Assembly: GCA_026129385.1 (NCBI GenBank)
Contig: JAHCIE010000126.1
Span: 1-8,279 of the forward strand
DNA from: Anaerolineae bacterium
Lineage (GTDB): Bacteria; Chloroflexota; Anaerolineae; Epilineales; JAHCIE01
DNA length: 8,279 nucleotides
Reading direction: 5' to 3'
Below are positions 1-6,993 of the stretch, piece by piece; position 1 is the stretch's first letter, and each line of letters starts with the position of its first letter. The position numbers and the translations under genes are program-made. The notes beneath the pieces are model-generated. The model did not search any database, was not told the DNA's origin, and worked only from the letters and a program-made list of their open reading frames with translations.

Positions 1-425
1 GCGGTGGCCGGGGCAGCATCGCCCTCGGTCGTCCCGGTGACATGCGCTGGCTCGACTTCGGCGGCGAGATGGCCCTGGTCGATGCGCCTATCGAGCGGCG
101 CGGCGACGAGCTGACCGTCGCTCTCGACTGGCTGGCGCTACGCCCCCTGAGCCGCGACTACAGCGTCAGCGTCAAGGCGCGCGGCCCCGGCTGGTCGGCG
201 CAGAGCGACGGCACGCCGGCCGGCGGCGCCATCCCCACCCTCAAGTGGACAGCTGGGATGCGCGTCCCCGACCGTCGCGTCCTGCGCCTGCCCCAGGACG
301 CGCCCGGCCCCATCACCGTCACGGTCAGCGTCTACGATGCCTTCACCGGCGCGCCCCTCGGTGTGCGCGACGATCGGCTCTTGAAGCTCGGTCAGGGGGA
401 AGAAGCGGTTCTTGGTCGAGAATAG
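1..425 (+). CDS. C-terminal fragment of a protein ending in a beta-rich module (5' end outside window)
   Basis: The reading frame is open from base 3 to the TAG at 423-425, so the gene begins upstream and the ATG at 42 is only an internal codon. About 140 residues are visible. They match, in order, the C-terminal ends of the three minus-strand membrane proteins in this window: a strand ending in LDW, then LSRDYSVSV, a D-G-T-P turn, W-x-x-G-M-R-V-P-D-R, LRLP, a Pro-Gly turn, and VSVYDAFTG. This looks like an all-beta, Ig- or carbohydrate-binding-like module. By analogy with its neighbours, the missing upstream part is probably a multi-spanning GT-C glycosyltransferase or PTPS-related membrane protein, but nothing visible proves that. 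The gene converges on the 900-residue minus-strand gene across a 125-bp gap. I do not recognise a specific family name for the module. Confidence 0.82.
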   Translation, partial: GGRGSIALGRPGDMRWLDFGGEMALVDAPIERRGDELTVALDWLALRPLSRDYSVSVKARGPGWSAQSDGTPAGGAIPTLKWTAGMRVPDRRVLRLPQDAPGPITVTVSVYDAFTGAPLGVRDDRLLKLGQGEEAVLGRE

Positions 426-475
426 TCTCTTGGTAGCCGCCGCCTCTGAGACATGGAGACTCTTTGGGTACGCGG

Positions 476-547
476 CCGACCGAGGACGAATGACCAACGA
501 CCAATGGAAGCTCTCTTATTGGTCCTTGGTCCTCGGTCCTTCGTCGG
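476..547. repeat. Imperfect inverted repeat built from heptamers
   Basis: Two 30-nt arms (476-505 and 518-547) flank a 12-nt loop. The reverse complement of the left arm matches the right arm at 24 of 30 positions by hand alignment. The right arm reads as successive heptamers close to GGTCCTT (521-527, 528-534, 535-541, 542-548). The left arm is the same kind of repeat on the opposite strand. It lies between convergent genes, ending 3 bp before the stop codon of the minus-strand gene. A related heptamer block occurs at 3504-3531. It could act as a shared stem-loop terminator or be a dispersed repeat; no U-run supports a classical terminator. The rest of the 426-550 gap shows nothing else. Confidence 0.75.
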
Positions 548-550
548 CTG

Positions 551-3253
551 TCATCTCTCCACCCGCACCCCGTCCACCGTCGCCCGCCCCACCTCCGCCA
601 ACGTCGGCCGGTGGTACATGACGATCTCCAGGCGGTAGACGCCCGGCGTCACCGTATCGGGCAGGGCCAGGCGGCGGCGGTCATAGACCGGCTGCCCTAC
701 CTGCCACGCGCTGGTCGGGAAGAAGCCATAGCCCGGCGGCTGGTCGGATGTGGCGACCGTCTGGCCCGCCTCGTCCACCAGTCGCAGCGATACCACGTAG
801 TTGTCGGAGAGGGGCGCGTCGGTCCGCCACGTGAGGTCAACGTTGAGGTCACGCCGGCGCGGCTCGATCTGCACGTCGGTCAGGCTGACCGCATCGTTCA
901 GCCGATAGCGCGGCGTAGCGGGCGGCGGCGCGGCGCTGGGCGGCAGGACGTAGACGGGCAGCAGGTACAGACGGCCCCGGAAGCGGCCCTCGGCGTCGAC
1001 CGGCCCCACCTCGTCGTTGCCATCGGCCTGTAGGCGCACCCGCAGCCAGTACAGGCCCGGCGTCGTCTCGGCCGGAATCGCCAGATGGTGCGCCGTCGTC
1101 GGAGCCAGCGGCACGCGCTCGTTGGCGACCTGCCAGGAAATGCCAAACAGATGCTCAGCCGGGCTGACCAGCGCCACATCCACCTGCCAGCCGGCCGGCG
1201 TGTCCCACGTCAACGTCGTCGTCAGCGTCTCCCCCGCGCGCACGCCCACCCCCAGCGCGGCTCGTCCCTCGGCGTTGGCATCACTTGGTAGGCCCGGCGC
1301 GGGCGCATCGGTGACACCATCCAGGCGATACCCGGCCAGCCGCGCGCCGTTGGCGAAGCCTACCCCGTCGGGGTTGCGGTGCAACCACGGCAGGCGAATG
1401 AAATCGGCCGTCTCGGTGCGCAGGGCAACCGGCGCTGGCTCGGCCGGCCGCAGCGCCAGCCCCGCCAGCCACAACGCGGCGAGACCAACCAGCAGCACGG
1501 GCAGCAGCCACAGCCAGCGGCGGTCGAGGAGCAACAGCGCACCGATGAGGACCAGCGCGGCCAGGCTGACCGCCTCGGCCACACCCCGTGGCCCTGTTCG
1601 CCCCTCACCCAGTTCGACCACATGCTCGCCGCGCGGCACACGCAGCATCGAATAGCCCAGGCCATTGGCCGCCGTCACGCCCGTCGGCTGGCCGTCCAGC
1701 CACGCCGCCCGCCCCGCGAAGGCTAGCAGCGGGAAGGCAACCTCGGCCGTCTCGCTCGCCACCGCCACCCGCCAGCGATGGCGCGCTTCCAGCGTTGCCG
1801 TCGCCTCGCCCGCCTGGACCACGGCGGCCGGCGACTCGCCCGGCCGCATCAGTGGCGCGGTGATGTATGGGCGCGGGTTGACCGTCGCCGGTAGGTATTC
1901 GGCGCGAATGGTCGTGCCCACATTACCGGTGAAGGTCTCGTACAGGGCGACCCGCTCCGCCGTCACCTCGCTATCGGCGACGGGGATACGACCGACATCC
2001 AGCCGCACGAGGCCCGCCACCATCAGCGCCCCGCCGACGACGGCCGTCGCGGCCCATACTGTCCCCGCCGTTGGCAGCCGCGCCGGTAGCGCGGCGCTGA
2101 TCAGCGCGCCCGCAAAGGCGACGATCGACAGGAAACGCCACGGGAATTGGGCGAAGGGCAGCAGCGGCAGATGGTCCCACAGGGGTTGCGACAGGGGCGT
2201 GATGGCAAACACGGCGGTCGCCAGGGTCAGCAGGATGGCCCCCACCTCCCAGCGTCGCCCGAAGGGCCACGATAGAGCGGCCACGATGCCCGCAACGATG
2301 GCCGCCGCCTGCGCCAGCCCCACGACGAAGGCCGCGCCGTTGGTCGGGTCATAGTCAAACAGGGCGGCCGCCTGGACCAGATTCGCCCCTCGGAAGTGGC
2401 CGGTGTAGCTGAAGAACCCGGTCAGGTTCACCTCCAGTTGCACCAGCCCGCGCTCGGCCAGGGCCGGGTACCAGAACCACGCGCTGGCCGCCAGTCCCAG
2501 GGCAATGCCGCCGAAGGCAACAGCCAGGGGACGCCAGCCGCGCCCGTCCGCGCCCCGGTCCAACCACACCCCCAGAATGTACAGGGCCAGGAAAGGGCTG
2601 AAGATGAGCGCGGAGATGTTGTGGCTGAGGGTCAGCCCCGCGTAGGCCAGCGCCAGCCCCGCGACGGCGGCAGGCCCAGGCGCGCGGGCCACCCTGCGCG
2701 CCGCCAGCCACACCAGGGGATAGAAGGCGAAGGCCCAGAACTCGCCCAGCGAGTCGCCGCGCACGTAGACGTTCACCAGGTGGAAGGGCGCGTAGGTATA
2801 GGCGACGGCAGCCAGCAACCCCGCCGCCCGGCTACGCCACACGTCGTAGGCCAGGGCGTACATGGCCGCCGCGGCGACCAGGAAGCCCAGCAGTTGGGTC
2901 AGCTTGAGAGGAGCAACGATACCGAGGCCCAGCCGCGCGAAGAGAGCAGCCAGGTAGTAAGGCAGCGGGGCGTAGAAGTCCCAGAAGGGGTAGCTAAGGC
3001 CATAGGCGGCATCCGGCATCCAGCGCACAGGGAAGCCATCGGCCAGCCCGGCCAGCATCTGGTGCAGGCGCACCAGCAGGAAAGGGCTATCGCCGCCCGC
3101 CCGCGTCGCGACAAAGCCAGGTTGGAGCAGCAGCCACGCCGCGGGCAGCGCCAGTAGCACGGCCAGCAAGGGGAACAGCAACCTGCCCCGCCACGTGTTG
3201 GCTGTGCTGCTGGCGTCTTGCGCCCTGAGGGGCGAAGGGTGGGGCGCGGTCAT
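551..3253 (-). CDS. PTPS-related / YfhO-like multi-spanning membrane protein, putative GT-C glycosyltransferase
   Basis: This 900-residue protein has a first membrane segment at about residues 25-43, then an early acidic residue in GGDSPF (D55), as expected for a GT-C fold. Conserved stretches follow: WMPDAAYGLSYPFWDFYAPL (78-97) and YAPFHLVNVYVRGD (154-167), then LSHNIS in a later loop. These are hallmarks of the membrane family labelled '6-pyruvoyl-tetrahydropterin synthase-related', a misleading name with no link to pterin synthesis. Many further membrane segments extend to about residue 415. An outer domain with GTTIRAEYLPATV comes next, then two membrane segments near 560-600, and about 300 extracytoplasmic residues holding two beta-rich modules (nt about 1027-1353 and 554-900). 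It likely acts on lipid-linked sugars or envelope glycans; the substrate is unknown. I chose the ATG at 3253; a TTG at 3262 (903 residues) is an in-frame alternative. Neither has a convincing Shine-Dalgarno. The gene lies 308 bp after the upstream minus-strand gene, so it may have its own promoter. Confidence 0.9.
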   Translation of the reverse strand: MTAPHPSPLRAQDASSTANTWRGRLLFPLLAVLLALPAAWLLLQPGFVATRAGGDSPFLLVRLHQMLAGLADGFPVRWMPDAAYGLSYPFWDFYAPLPYYLAALFARLGLGIVAPLKLTQLLGFLVAAAAMYALAYDVWRSRAAGLLAAVAYTYAPFHLVNVYVRGDSLGEFWAFAFYPLVWLAARRVARAPGPAAVAGLALAYAGLTLSHNISALIFSPFLALYILGVWLDRGADGRGWRPLAVAFGGIALGLAASAWFWYPALAERGLVQLEVNLTGFFSYTGHFRGANLVQAAALFDYDPTNGAAFVVGLAQAAAIVAGIVAALSWPFGRRWEVGAILLTLATAVFAITPLSQPLWDHLPLLPFAQFPWRFLSIVAFAGALISAALPARLPTAGTVWAATAVVGGALMVAGLVRLDVGRIPVADSEVTAERVALYETFTGNVGTTIRAEYLPATVNPRPYITAPLMRPGESPAAVVQAGEATATLEARHRWRVAVASETAEVAFPLLAFAGRAAWLDGQPTGVTAANGLGYSMLRVPRGEHVVELGEGRTGPRGVAEAVSLAALVLIGALLLLDRRWLWLLPVLLVGLAALWLAGLALRPAEPAPVALRTETADFIRLPWLHRNPDGVGFANGARLAGYRLDGVTDAPAPGLPSDANAEGRAALGVGVRAGETLTTTLTWDTPAGWQVDVALVSPAEHLFGISWQVANERVPLAPTTAHHLAIPAETTPGLYWLRVRLQADGNDEVGPVDAEGRFRGRLYLLPVYVLPPSAAPPPATPRYRLNDAVSLTDVQIEPRRRDLNVDLTWRTDAPLSDNYVVSLRLVDEAGQTVATSDQPPGYGFFPTSAWQVGQPVYDRRRLALPDTVTPGVYRLEIVMYHRPTLAEVGRATVDGVRVER

Positions 3254-3281
3254 TGGCGACAATGCCAGGCTACAGCGTCGC

Positions 3282-3294
3282 CGAATGACATTCG
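3282..3294. promoter_or_regulatory. Small palindrome upstream of the 900-residue gene (candidate operator)
   Basis: The sequence CGAATG-A-CATTCG has perfect 6-bp arms around one central base. It lies about 29-41 bp upstream of the ATG at 3253, where a repressor or activator dimer could bind. One short palindrome in a region full of inverted repeats may be coincidence, so the regulatory role is only a suggestion. Confidence 0.25.
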
Positions 3295-3310
3295 ACCGCT
3301 GCTACGGGAG

Positions 3311-3326
3311 GCCCGCTCAAGCGGGC
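3311..3326. repeat. Perfect hairpin 1, 6-bp stem
   Basis: GCCCGC (3311-3316) pairs with GCGGGC (3321-3326) around a TCAA loop. It is the first of three compact GC-rich hairpins in the same gap. No U-run follows on either strand, so a classical Rho-independent terminator is not supported. Confidence 0.7.
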
Positions 3327-3372
3327 GTCTGGCTCGCCGCACCCACCGCGCCTCAGCCGTTTCCCCACCTCT

Positions 3373-3390
3373 AGCCTGCCTGGGCAGGCT
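3373..3390. repeat. Perfect hairpin 2, 7-8 bp stem
   Basis: AGCCTGCC (3373-3380) is followed by its exact reverse complement GGCAGGCT (3383-3390). With a realistic tetraloop (CTGG) the stem is 7 bp. It lies 10 bp from hairpin 3 and has an unrelated arm sequence. Confidence 0.75.
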
Positions 3391-3400
3391 TACCCCATCG

Positions 3401-3423
3401 GCCCCCGACTGGAAGTCGGGGGC
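3401..3423. repeat. Perfect hairpin 3, 10-bp stem
   Basis: GCCCCCGACT (3401-3410) and AGTCGGGGGC (3414-3423) form a perfect 10-bp stem around a GGA loop. This is the strongest short stem in the window. It lies about 140 bp past the stop of the minus-strand secreted-protein gene. It could mark a transcript end, a processing site or a REP-like dispersed palindrome; no U-run follows it. Confidence 0.8.
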
Positions 3424-3480
3424 GCCGCGGGCGGACGTGAGGCGAGGCACGAGGCGTTGGCCTATGACGTGAGCATAGTG

Positions 3481-3551
3481 AAGGGGGTGAGGGCTGCCCG
3501 ATTGGTCCCCGGTCCTTCGTCCTTGGTCCTCCACCGGACCCTCACCCCCTT
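3481..3551. repeat. 13-bp perfect inverted repeat enclosing a heptamer block
   Basis: AAGGGGGTGAGGG (3481-3493) is the exact reverse complement of CCCTCACCCCCTT (3539-3551), with 45 nt between. Inside, 3504-3531 reads as four heptamers: GGTCCCC, GGTCCTT, CGTCCTT, GGTCCTC. These are preceded by ATT, as at 518-541. The proximal arm begins 10 bp past the TAG of the minus-strand secreted-protein gene. The outer arms could be the ends of a small repeat element, or a terminator-like stem in whose loop the heptamers sit. Confidence 0.75.
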
Positions 3552-3561
3552 GGTAGACTTG

Positions 3562-5019
3562 CTACTGCACCTGCGTCGGCGTCAGCGGCGAGCCGCCGAG
3601 CCAGCCCAGCGACCTGGCAAGATCGCCGCCATTGGCAATGGTCACCTCACCCGCCTTGGCGAACGGCATATCCTGCTTCCATTGCTGGAAGACGGCGCGC
3701 TGCGTGCGCAGGGCATAGTGGTTGCCCATGTCCTCAACCTTCGACACCGGCAGGCCGAACACCGTCAGAGGGTCGGCCACCGAGAAGTAGCGCGCCTTGA
3801 TGGCCGGGTTGGCGTCCAGCAGCGCCTGACGCCCGCTCACAATCTGCGCCCAGGTAGCGCCGGTCGGGTCGAAGTTCGCCAACGGCTTAGGCGTCTGGTA
3901 CTTCTCGAGCAAAGCGGGGTCCAGCCCGGCCTTCGACATCTCGTCGAACACATTGACCACGGTCACCATCCCCAAATCGGGCCGCCACTGGAGAATCAGC
4001 TTCTGGAAGGCCTGGGTGAGGAAGCTATCGCGCTCGTAGCGTTGCGAGATGGGATATCCTACCGTCTCCGCGCCGCCGAGACGCTGGAACTCCGTCCAGA
4101 ACTTGGCCTGCGCGTCGTCGACGACCGCAAAGCCACCCTGGCCGGCGCCGGTCTGGGTGAAGAAACGGCCGTTGGCGATGGCAAAGTCGGCGCCCGCGCC
4201 GGCCGGCTTCATGACCGCGTTGGAAGCGGAGGCCGACGGAGCAGCAGGAGTCGTAGGCTGCGTCGAGGGGGCGGCCGGCGCGGCGGACGCGGGCTTGGCC
4301 TGGAGCGCCGGATCAACGAACAGGCACGCATCGTCCCAGAAGGAGTCGTTGTGCTTCACCGAGAACTCTGGCTGACCCTTGAAGTAAACCGTCACCGCCG
4401 GGCCTTGCGAAACCGCGCTCACCGCGAGTTGGTGCCAGTCGTCGGTCTTGAGGCTCGGCTCGCTCCAGATGACCGTATCGGGCGGCGGCGCGCCCACGCC
4501 CGGCGGTGTCGCCCCGGTCGGGTCGATACCAATGGAGACGCGATACTTGCCAGGCAGCTGGGGGTCCGAGAGGAACTCGGTGCCGTTGAAGCCGTCGGCC
4601 TCGCCGCTGTAGACCTGGACCCAGGTGGTCGCGGTCAGCGGTGTCCCCGGCGGAACCTGCACCTGCTGGTACACGCCGGCGTCATGCGTACCCCAGGATG
4701 TGAACCACTTCTGCGAATAGCGGCCACTGTGGGCGCGGAAGCGTGTCTTTGAAATATTCGTGTCTTCGAGCTTGTACTCCGGCTCGCGGTTGACGCGCTC
4801 GTCGCCTCGCAACAGCCACGGTGTCCAAGCGTTGCCAACCGCCGACGATAGACTGGTGCCGATACTCTCCGTCTTGCGCGAGCCTTCCTCGAAGCCTGCA
4901 TTCTGCAGCAGGTTGTTGGAGCAACTGATCTCGGCGGGCGGAGCGGCCGAGACACTCGTGGCGAGGAGCGCGCCAAGCGCCACGAAGGTCAGAGCGAGGG
5001 TGAGAATGCGCAGTCGCAT
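3562..5019 (-). CDS. Secreted two-domain protein: carbohydrate-binding-like N-domain, Ala/Pro/Ser linker, LGFP-like C-domain
   Basis: This 485-residue protein begins MRLRIL with a hydrophobic signal sequence and a likely signal peptidase I site near residue 25 (VSA-A). No lipobox is seen. Residues about 33-232 look like a jelly-roll carbohydrate-binding-like domain: it opens with NLLQNAGFEEG and is bracketed by Cys33 and Cys232, its only cysteines, which could form a disulfide. Residues about 240-272 are an Ala/Pro/Ser/Thr linker. Residues about 278-470 form a second domain with two related halves: GYPIS...AFQKLILQW (321-345) and GLPVS...TQRAVFQQWK (422-448). These resemble LGFP-type repeats found on exported proteins; that family link is my inference. 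No catalytic motif is visible. I chose the ATG at 5019 because AAGGAGA lies 10 nt upstream. The in-frame GTG at 5040 precedes that Shine-Dalgarno and is unlikely. The gene starts 33 bp after a glycosyltransferase gene, so the two are probably co-transcribed. An envelope glycan-binding or scaffolding role fits. Confidence 0.9.
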   Translation of the reverse strand: MRLRILTLALTFVALGALLATSVSAAPPAEISCSNNLLQNAGFEEGSRKTESIGTSLSSAVGNAWTPWLLRGDERVNREPEYKLEDTNISKTRFRAHSGRYSQKWFTSWGTHDAGVYQQVQVPPGTPLTATTWVQVYSGEADGFNGTEFLSDPQLPGKYRVSIGIDPTGATPPGVGAPPPDTVIWSEPSLKTDDWHQLAVSAVSQGPAVTVYFKGQPEFSVKHNDSFWDDACLFVDPALQAKPASAAPAAPSTQPTTPAAPSASASNAVMKPAGAGADFAIANGRFFTQTGAGQGGFAVVDDAQAKFWTEFQRLGGAETVGYPISQRYERDSFLTQAFQKLILQWRPDLGMVTVVNVFDEMSKAGLDPALLEKYQTPKPLANFDPTGATWAQIVSGRQALLDANPAIKARYFSVADPLTVFGLPVSKVEDMGNHYALRTQRAVFQQWKQDMPFAKAGEVTIANGGDLARSLGWLGGSPLTPTQVQ

Positions 5020-5029
5020 AGTCGTGGAC

Positions 5030-5036
5030 TCTCCTT
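5030..5036 (-). promoter_or_regulatory. Ribosome binding site that fixes the secreted-protein start
   Basis: On the minus strand AAGGAGA occurs 10 nt before the ATG at 5019. It is the clearest Shine-Dalgarno in the window. It lies downstream of the GTG at 5040, so it rules that GTG out as the main start. Confidence 0.8.
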
Positions 5037-5052
5037 GCACAATGCCAGGTTG

Positions 5053-6993
5053 TTACTTGTTGGTCGTTGCCGCTGCCACCTCGACCTGGCCGAGACGCGC
5101 GGCAATACCTATCGGTTGGTTCGTCGGGTCCACCACGCTGAGGTTGTGCTGGGCCGCGATGTCCCACACCAACACATCCACATCGTAGCGGCCGGGAGCC
5201 AGATCTGCGGGCAACTCCACCTCCGTCAAGCCCCTCACCGTCTTCCCCGGCGGAAAGTTCTGCGTCTGCAAGTAGGGCGTGCTGGGCGACTGGTCGTGGG
5301 TCAGGCGAATCTGCCCGTCTGGCGCGCGGAATTGTAGCGCAACTGAGTATTGGCGGTCCAATTGACGCAGAGCCTGCCAGTAGAGAATCCAACGGACCGT
5401 CCGCCCCTCGTCATCCAGCCGATCCGCCCCCACCAGCGTCAGCGCATCCTCAAAGCGAGTGTCGAGCGATTGCTGCGGCGTCGGCAACGCCGCCACCGGC
5501 GACCAGTCATCCAGCTCGTAGCGCATCAGGGAATAGCCGGCGATGTTATTGCGCACAAAGGGCGCACCCTTGCTGCGCCGCGCCAGTTCCGCGATGACCA
5601 TGCCAGTGGGGTCGGCGAACTCGTGGTGCCATAGCACCAGCCACGCTCGCTCTGGCCGCGTCGCCAAGAACTCGTTCAATGCTTGCGCCCCGCGCTCGAA
5701 GTCGAAGCCGACGTGCATACCCGTCCAGGGTGTCTGGCCGCGATAATAGTAGCGCAGCGCATCGGGCGCGTCCTCTACCAACACGATGCTGTCGTCGGGG
5801 CGCGCCCGCTCCGACAGGTATTGGGCCATGCGGCGCGAGTCCTCCTGCCCGAACCAGCCGCCCTGGGCAGCGTCCCATCCTCGCCAGCCGACGATGAGCA
5901 GCGCTGCCGCCAGCACCACACCATACGCCAGCTGCGCTCTGCGCCCCCGCCCCCACAGCGCGAGAAACGCCAGCGTGGCCAGGCTCACGAACACGGCGGG
6001 CGCGGCGACGATGGCGTAGCGGGTAGCGAACTTAGGCATCAGACTGGCCAGGACAGCCGTCGACACCGTTGGCAACAGCGCGGCCAACAGCGTGACCAGC
6101 AGCCGTGCGGCAACGGGCTGCGCGGTCCGCCACCCCCAACCCATAGTCCACACCAGGCCCGCCAGCAGGGCAACGAAGATCAACATACCCAGCGCGAAGC
6201 TCTCGCTGCCACCAAAACCGGCCAGCACGCTCGCCAGGACGCCCGATGTGCTCAGCCGGTCGGGATAGTAGTCAGGGTTGCGCAGTAGGTACAGGAACTG
6301 GCCGACCATGGACGGGAGCCACGCCACGTATAGCGCGGCCGCCCCCAGCGCCGCCAGTAGCCAGCGGCGCAGAACAGGCCAGCCCGCCAACAGCGCGCCG
6401 ACAAAGAAGGCGGGGATCAGAAATACCGACAGGTACTGGGTATAGAGCATGCCCGCCAATGCGAGCGCGTACCACACCCACGGCCACGTCCCGCCCCGCC
6501 GCACAGCGCGCAGGAACAGCACGAGCGCCAGCGCCGCCAGGCACACCGCCGTGCTGTACATGCGCGTCTCCTGCGCATAGTACAGCAGGAAGGGCGACAC
6601 GACCGCCAGCGCGGCAGCCGGCGCGCCCACGGCCAGGGTAGCCACAGCGGCACGCTCATCGCCCGCGAACGCCTCGCGGCCCAGTGCGTAGGTCAGCGGC
6701 ACGACCAGCACACCCACCACAACATTCGCGAAGCGAGCCGCAAACTCCGTCGTCCCTGCCACGGCCACGATACCATGTAGCCAAAAGTAGTGGAGTGGCG
6801 GGTGAATACCCCGCGCCGCCAGCGTCGTGAGCATCTCGGCGATGGGTAGCGTTCCATAGCGCAGGTCAACTGCCTCATCAAAACTGAGCGCCGCGCCGCC
6901 CAGCGCCCATACCCGCGCCGCAAACGCCACCCCGCACAGCACGGTGGCGATAGCCGCCGCCCAGTGCGCCGACCGTCGGCCCTGGCTCGTCAT
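5053..6993 (-). CDS. GT39-like (PMT_2/ArnT-type) membrane glycosyltransferase with C-terminal beta-rich module
   Basis: This 646-residue protein has an N-terminal membrane segment (about residues 11-31), then LSFDEAVDL with D39-E40, the acidic pair of the first outer loop where GT-C enzymes bind metal or the acceptor. GIHPPLHYFWLHG (62-74) follows, then R87 in the FAARFANVV segment, and YYAQETRMY (138-146), a PMT_2 hallmark. About ten further membrane segments follow, to about residue 400, then a soluble stretch with YYYRGQTPW. A beta-rich module fills about 512-646 (nt 5056-5456). The expected role is transfer of a sugar from a polyprenyl-phosphate carrier at the outer face of the membrane; the acceptor is unknown. 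I chose the ATG at 6993 because it gives the usual short lead-in to the first membrane segment. A GTG at 7134 would add 47 Arg/Ala/Gly-rich residues and overlap the upstream gene. The sequence before 6993 has no strong Shine-Dalgarno, so coupling to upstream translation is possible. Confidence 0.9.
   Translation of the reverse strand: MTSQGRRSAHWAAAIATVLCGVAFAARVWALGGAALSFDEAVDLRYGTLPIAEMLTTLAARGIHPPLHYFWLHGIVAVAGTTEFAARFANVVVGVLVVPLTYALGREAFAGDERAAVATLAVGAPAAALAVVSPFLLYYAQETRMYSTAVCLAALALVLFLRAVRRGGTWPWVWYALALAGMLYTQYLSVFLIPAFFVGALLAGWPVLRRWLLAALGAAALYVAWLPSMVGQFLYLLRNPDYYPDRLSTSGVLASVLAGFGGSESFALGMLIFVALLAGLVWTMGWGWRTAQPVAARLLVTLLAALLPTVSTAVLASLMPKFATRYAIVAAPAVFVSLATLAFLALWGRGRRAQLAYGVVLAAALLIVGWRGWDAAQGGWFGQEDSRRMAQYLSERARPDDSIVLVEDAPDALRYYYRGQTPWTGMHVGFDFERGAQALNEFLATRPERAWLVLWHHEFADPTGMVIAELARRSKGAPFVRNNIAGYSLMRYELDDWSPVAALPTPQQSLDTRFEDALTLVGADRLDDEGRTVRWILYWQALRQLDRQYSVALQFRAPDGQIRLTHDQSPSTPYLQTQNFPPGKTVRGLTEVELPADLAPGRYDVDVLVWDIAAQHNLSVVDPTNQPIGIAARLGQVEVAAATTNK

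Larger units (their letters stand above)
3254..3561. other. 308-bp intergenic region rich in short inverted repeats
   Basis: This gap separates the stop codon of the secreted-protein gene (3562) from the start of the 900-residue gene (3253), both on the minus strand. I see no credible gene in it: the ORFs that cross it read through palindromes and heptamer repeats and carry no family motif. It contains a 13-bp palindrome near the downstream start, three perfect hairpins between 3311 and 3423, a weak CTATG/CATAG inverted repeat (3462-3466 and 3474-3478), and a heptamer block bracketed by a 13-bp inverted repeat (3481-3551). I could not identify a confident -35/-10 promoter by eye. Confidence 0.8.

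Noticed and set aside
1017..3157. Several 200-250-codon plus-strand ORFs across the 900-residue gene (for example 1017-1655, 1665-2354, 2396-3157)
   Set aside because: They have skewed Ser/Arg/Pro or Gln/Arg composition, no recognisable motif, and lie opposite a clearly conserved membrane protein frame.
3401..3423. Rho-independent terminator at the 10-bp hairpin
   Set aside because: The stem is strong but no T-run follows on either strand, so it is listed as a hairpin only.
3250..3534. 94-codon minus-strand ORF in the intergenic gap
   Set aside because: It translates the heptamer repeats and hairpins (beginning MEDQGRRTGDQ), a typical repeat-derived spurious protein. It has no supporting ribosome site.
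3457..4752. 431-codon plus-strand ORF antisense to the secreted-protein gene
   Set aside because: It is Arg/Gly/His-rich with no motif, starts in the repeat-filled gap and lies opposite a gene with signal peptide, domains and a strong Shine-Dalgarno. It is explained as a GC-rich frame shadow.
5030..5052. Sigma-54-type promoter suggested by TGGCA before the secreted-protein gene
   Set aside because: The GG and GC elements are only 6 bp apart instead of 10, so the -24/-12 geometry is wrong.
5683..6288. 201-codon plus-strand ORF opposite the complete GT39-like gene
   Set aside because: It is Gln/Arg/His-rich and lies opposite conserved membrane segments, so it is a shadow.
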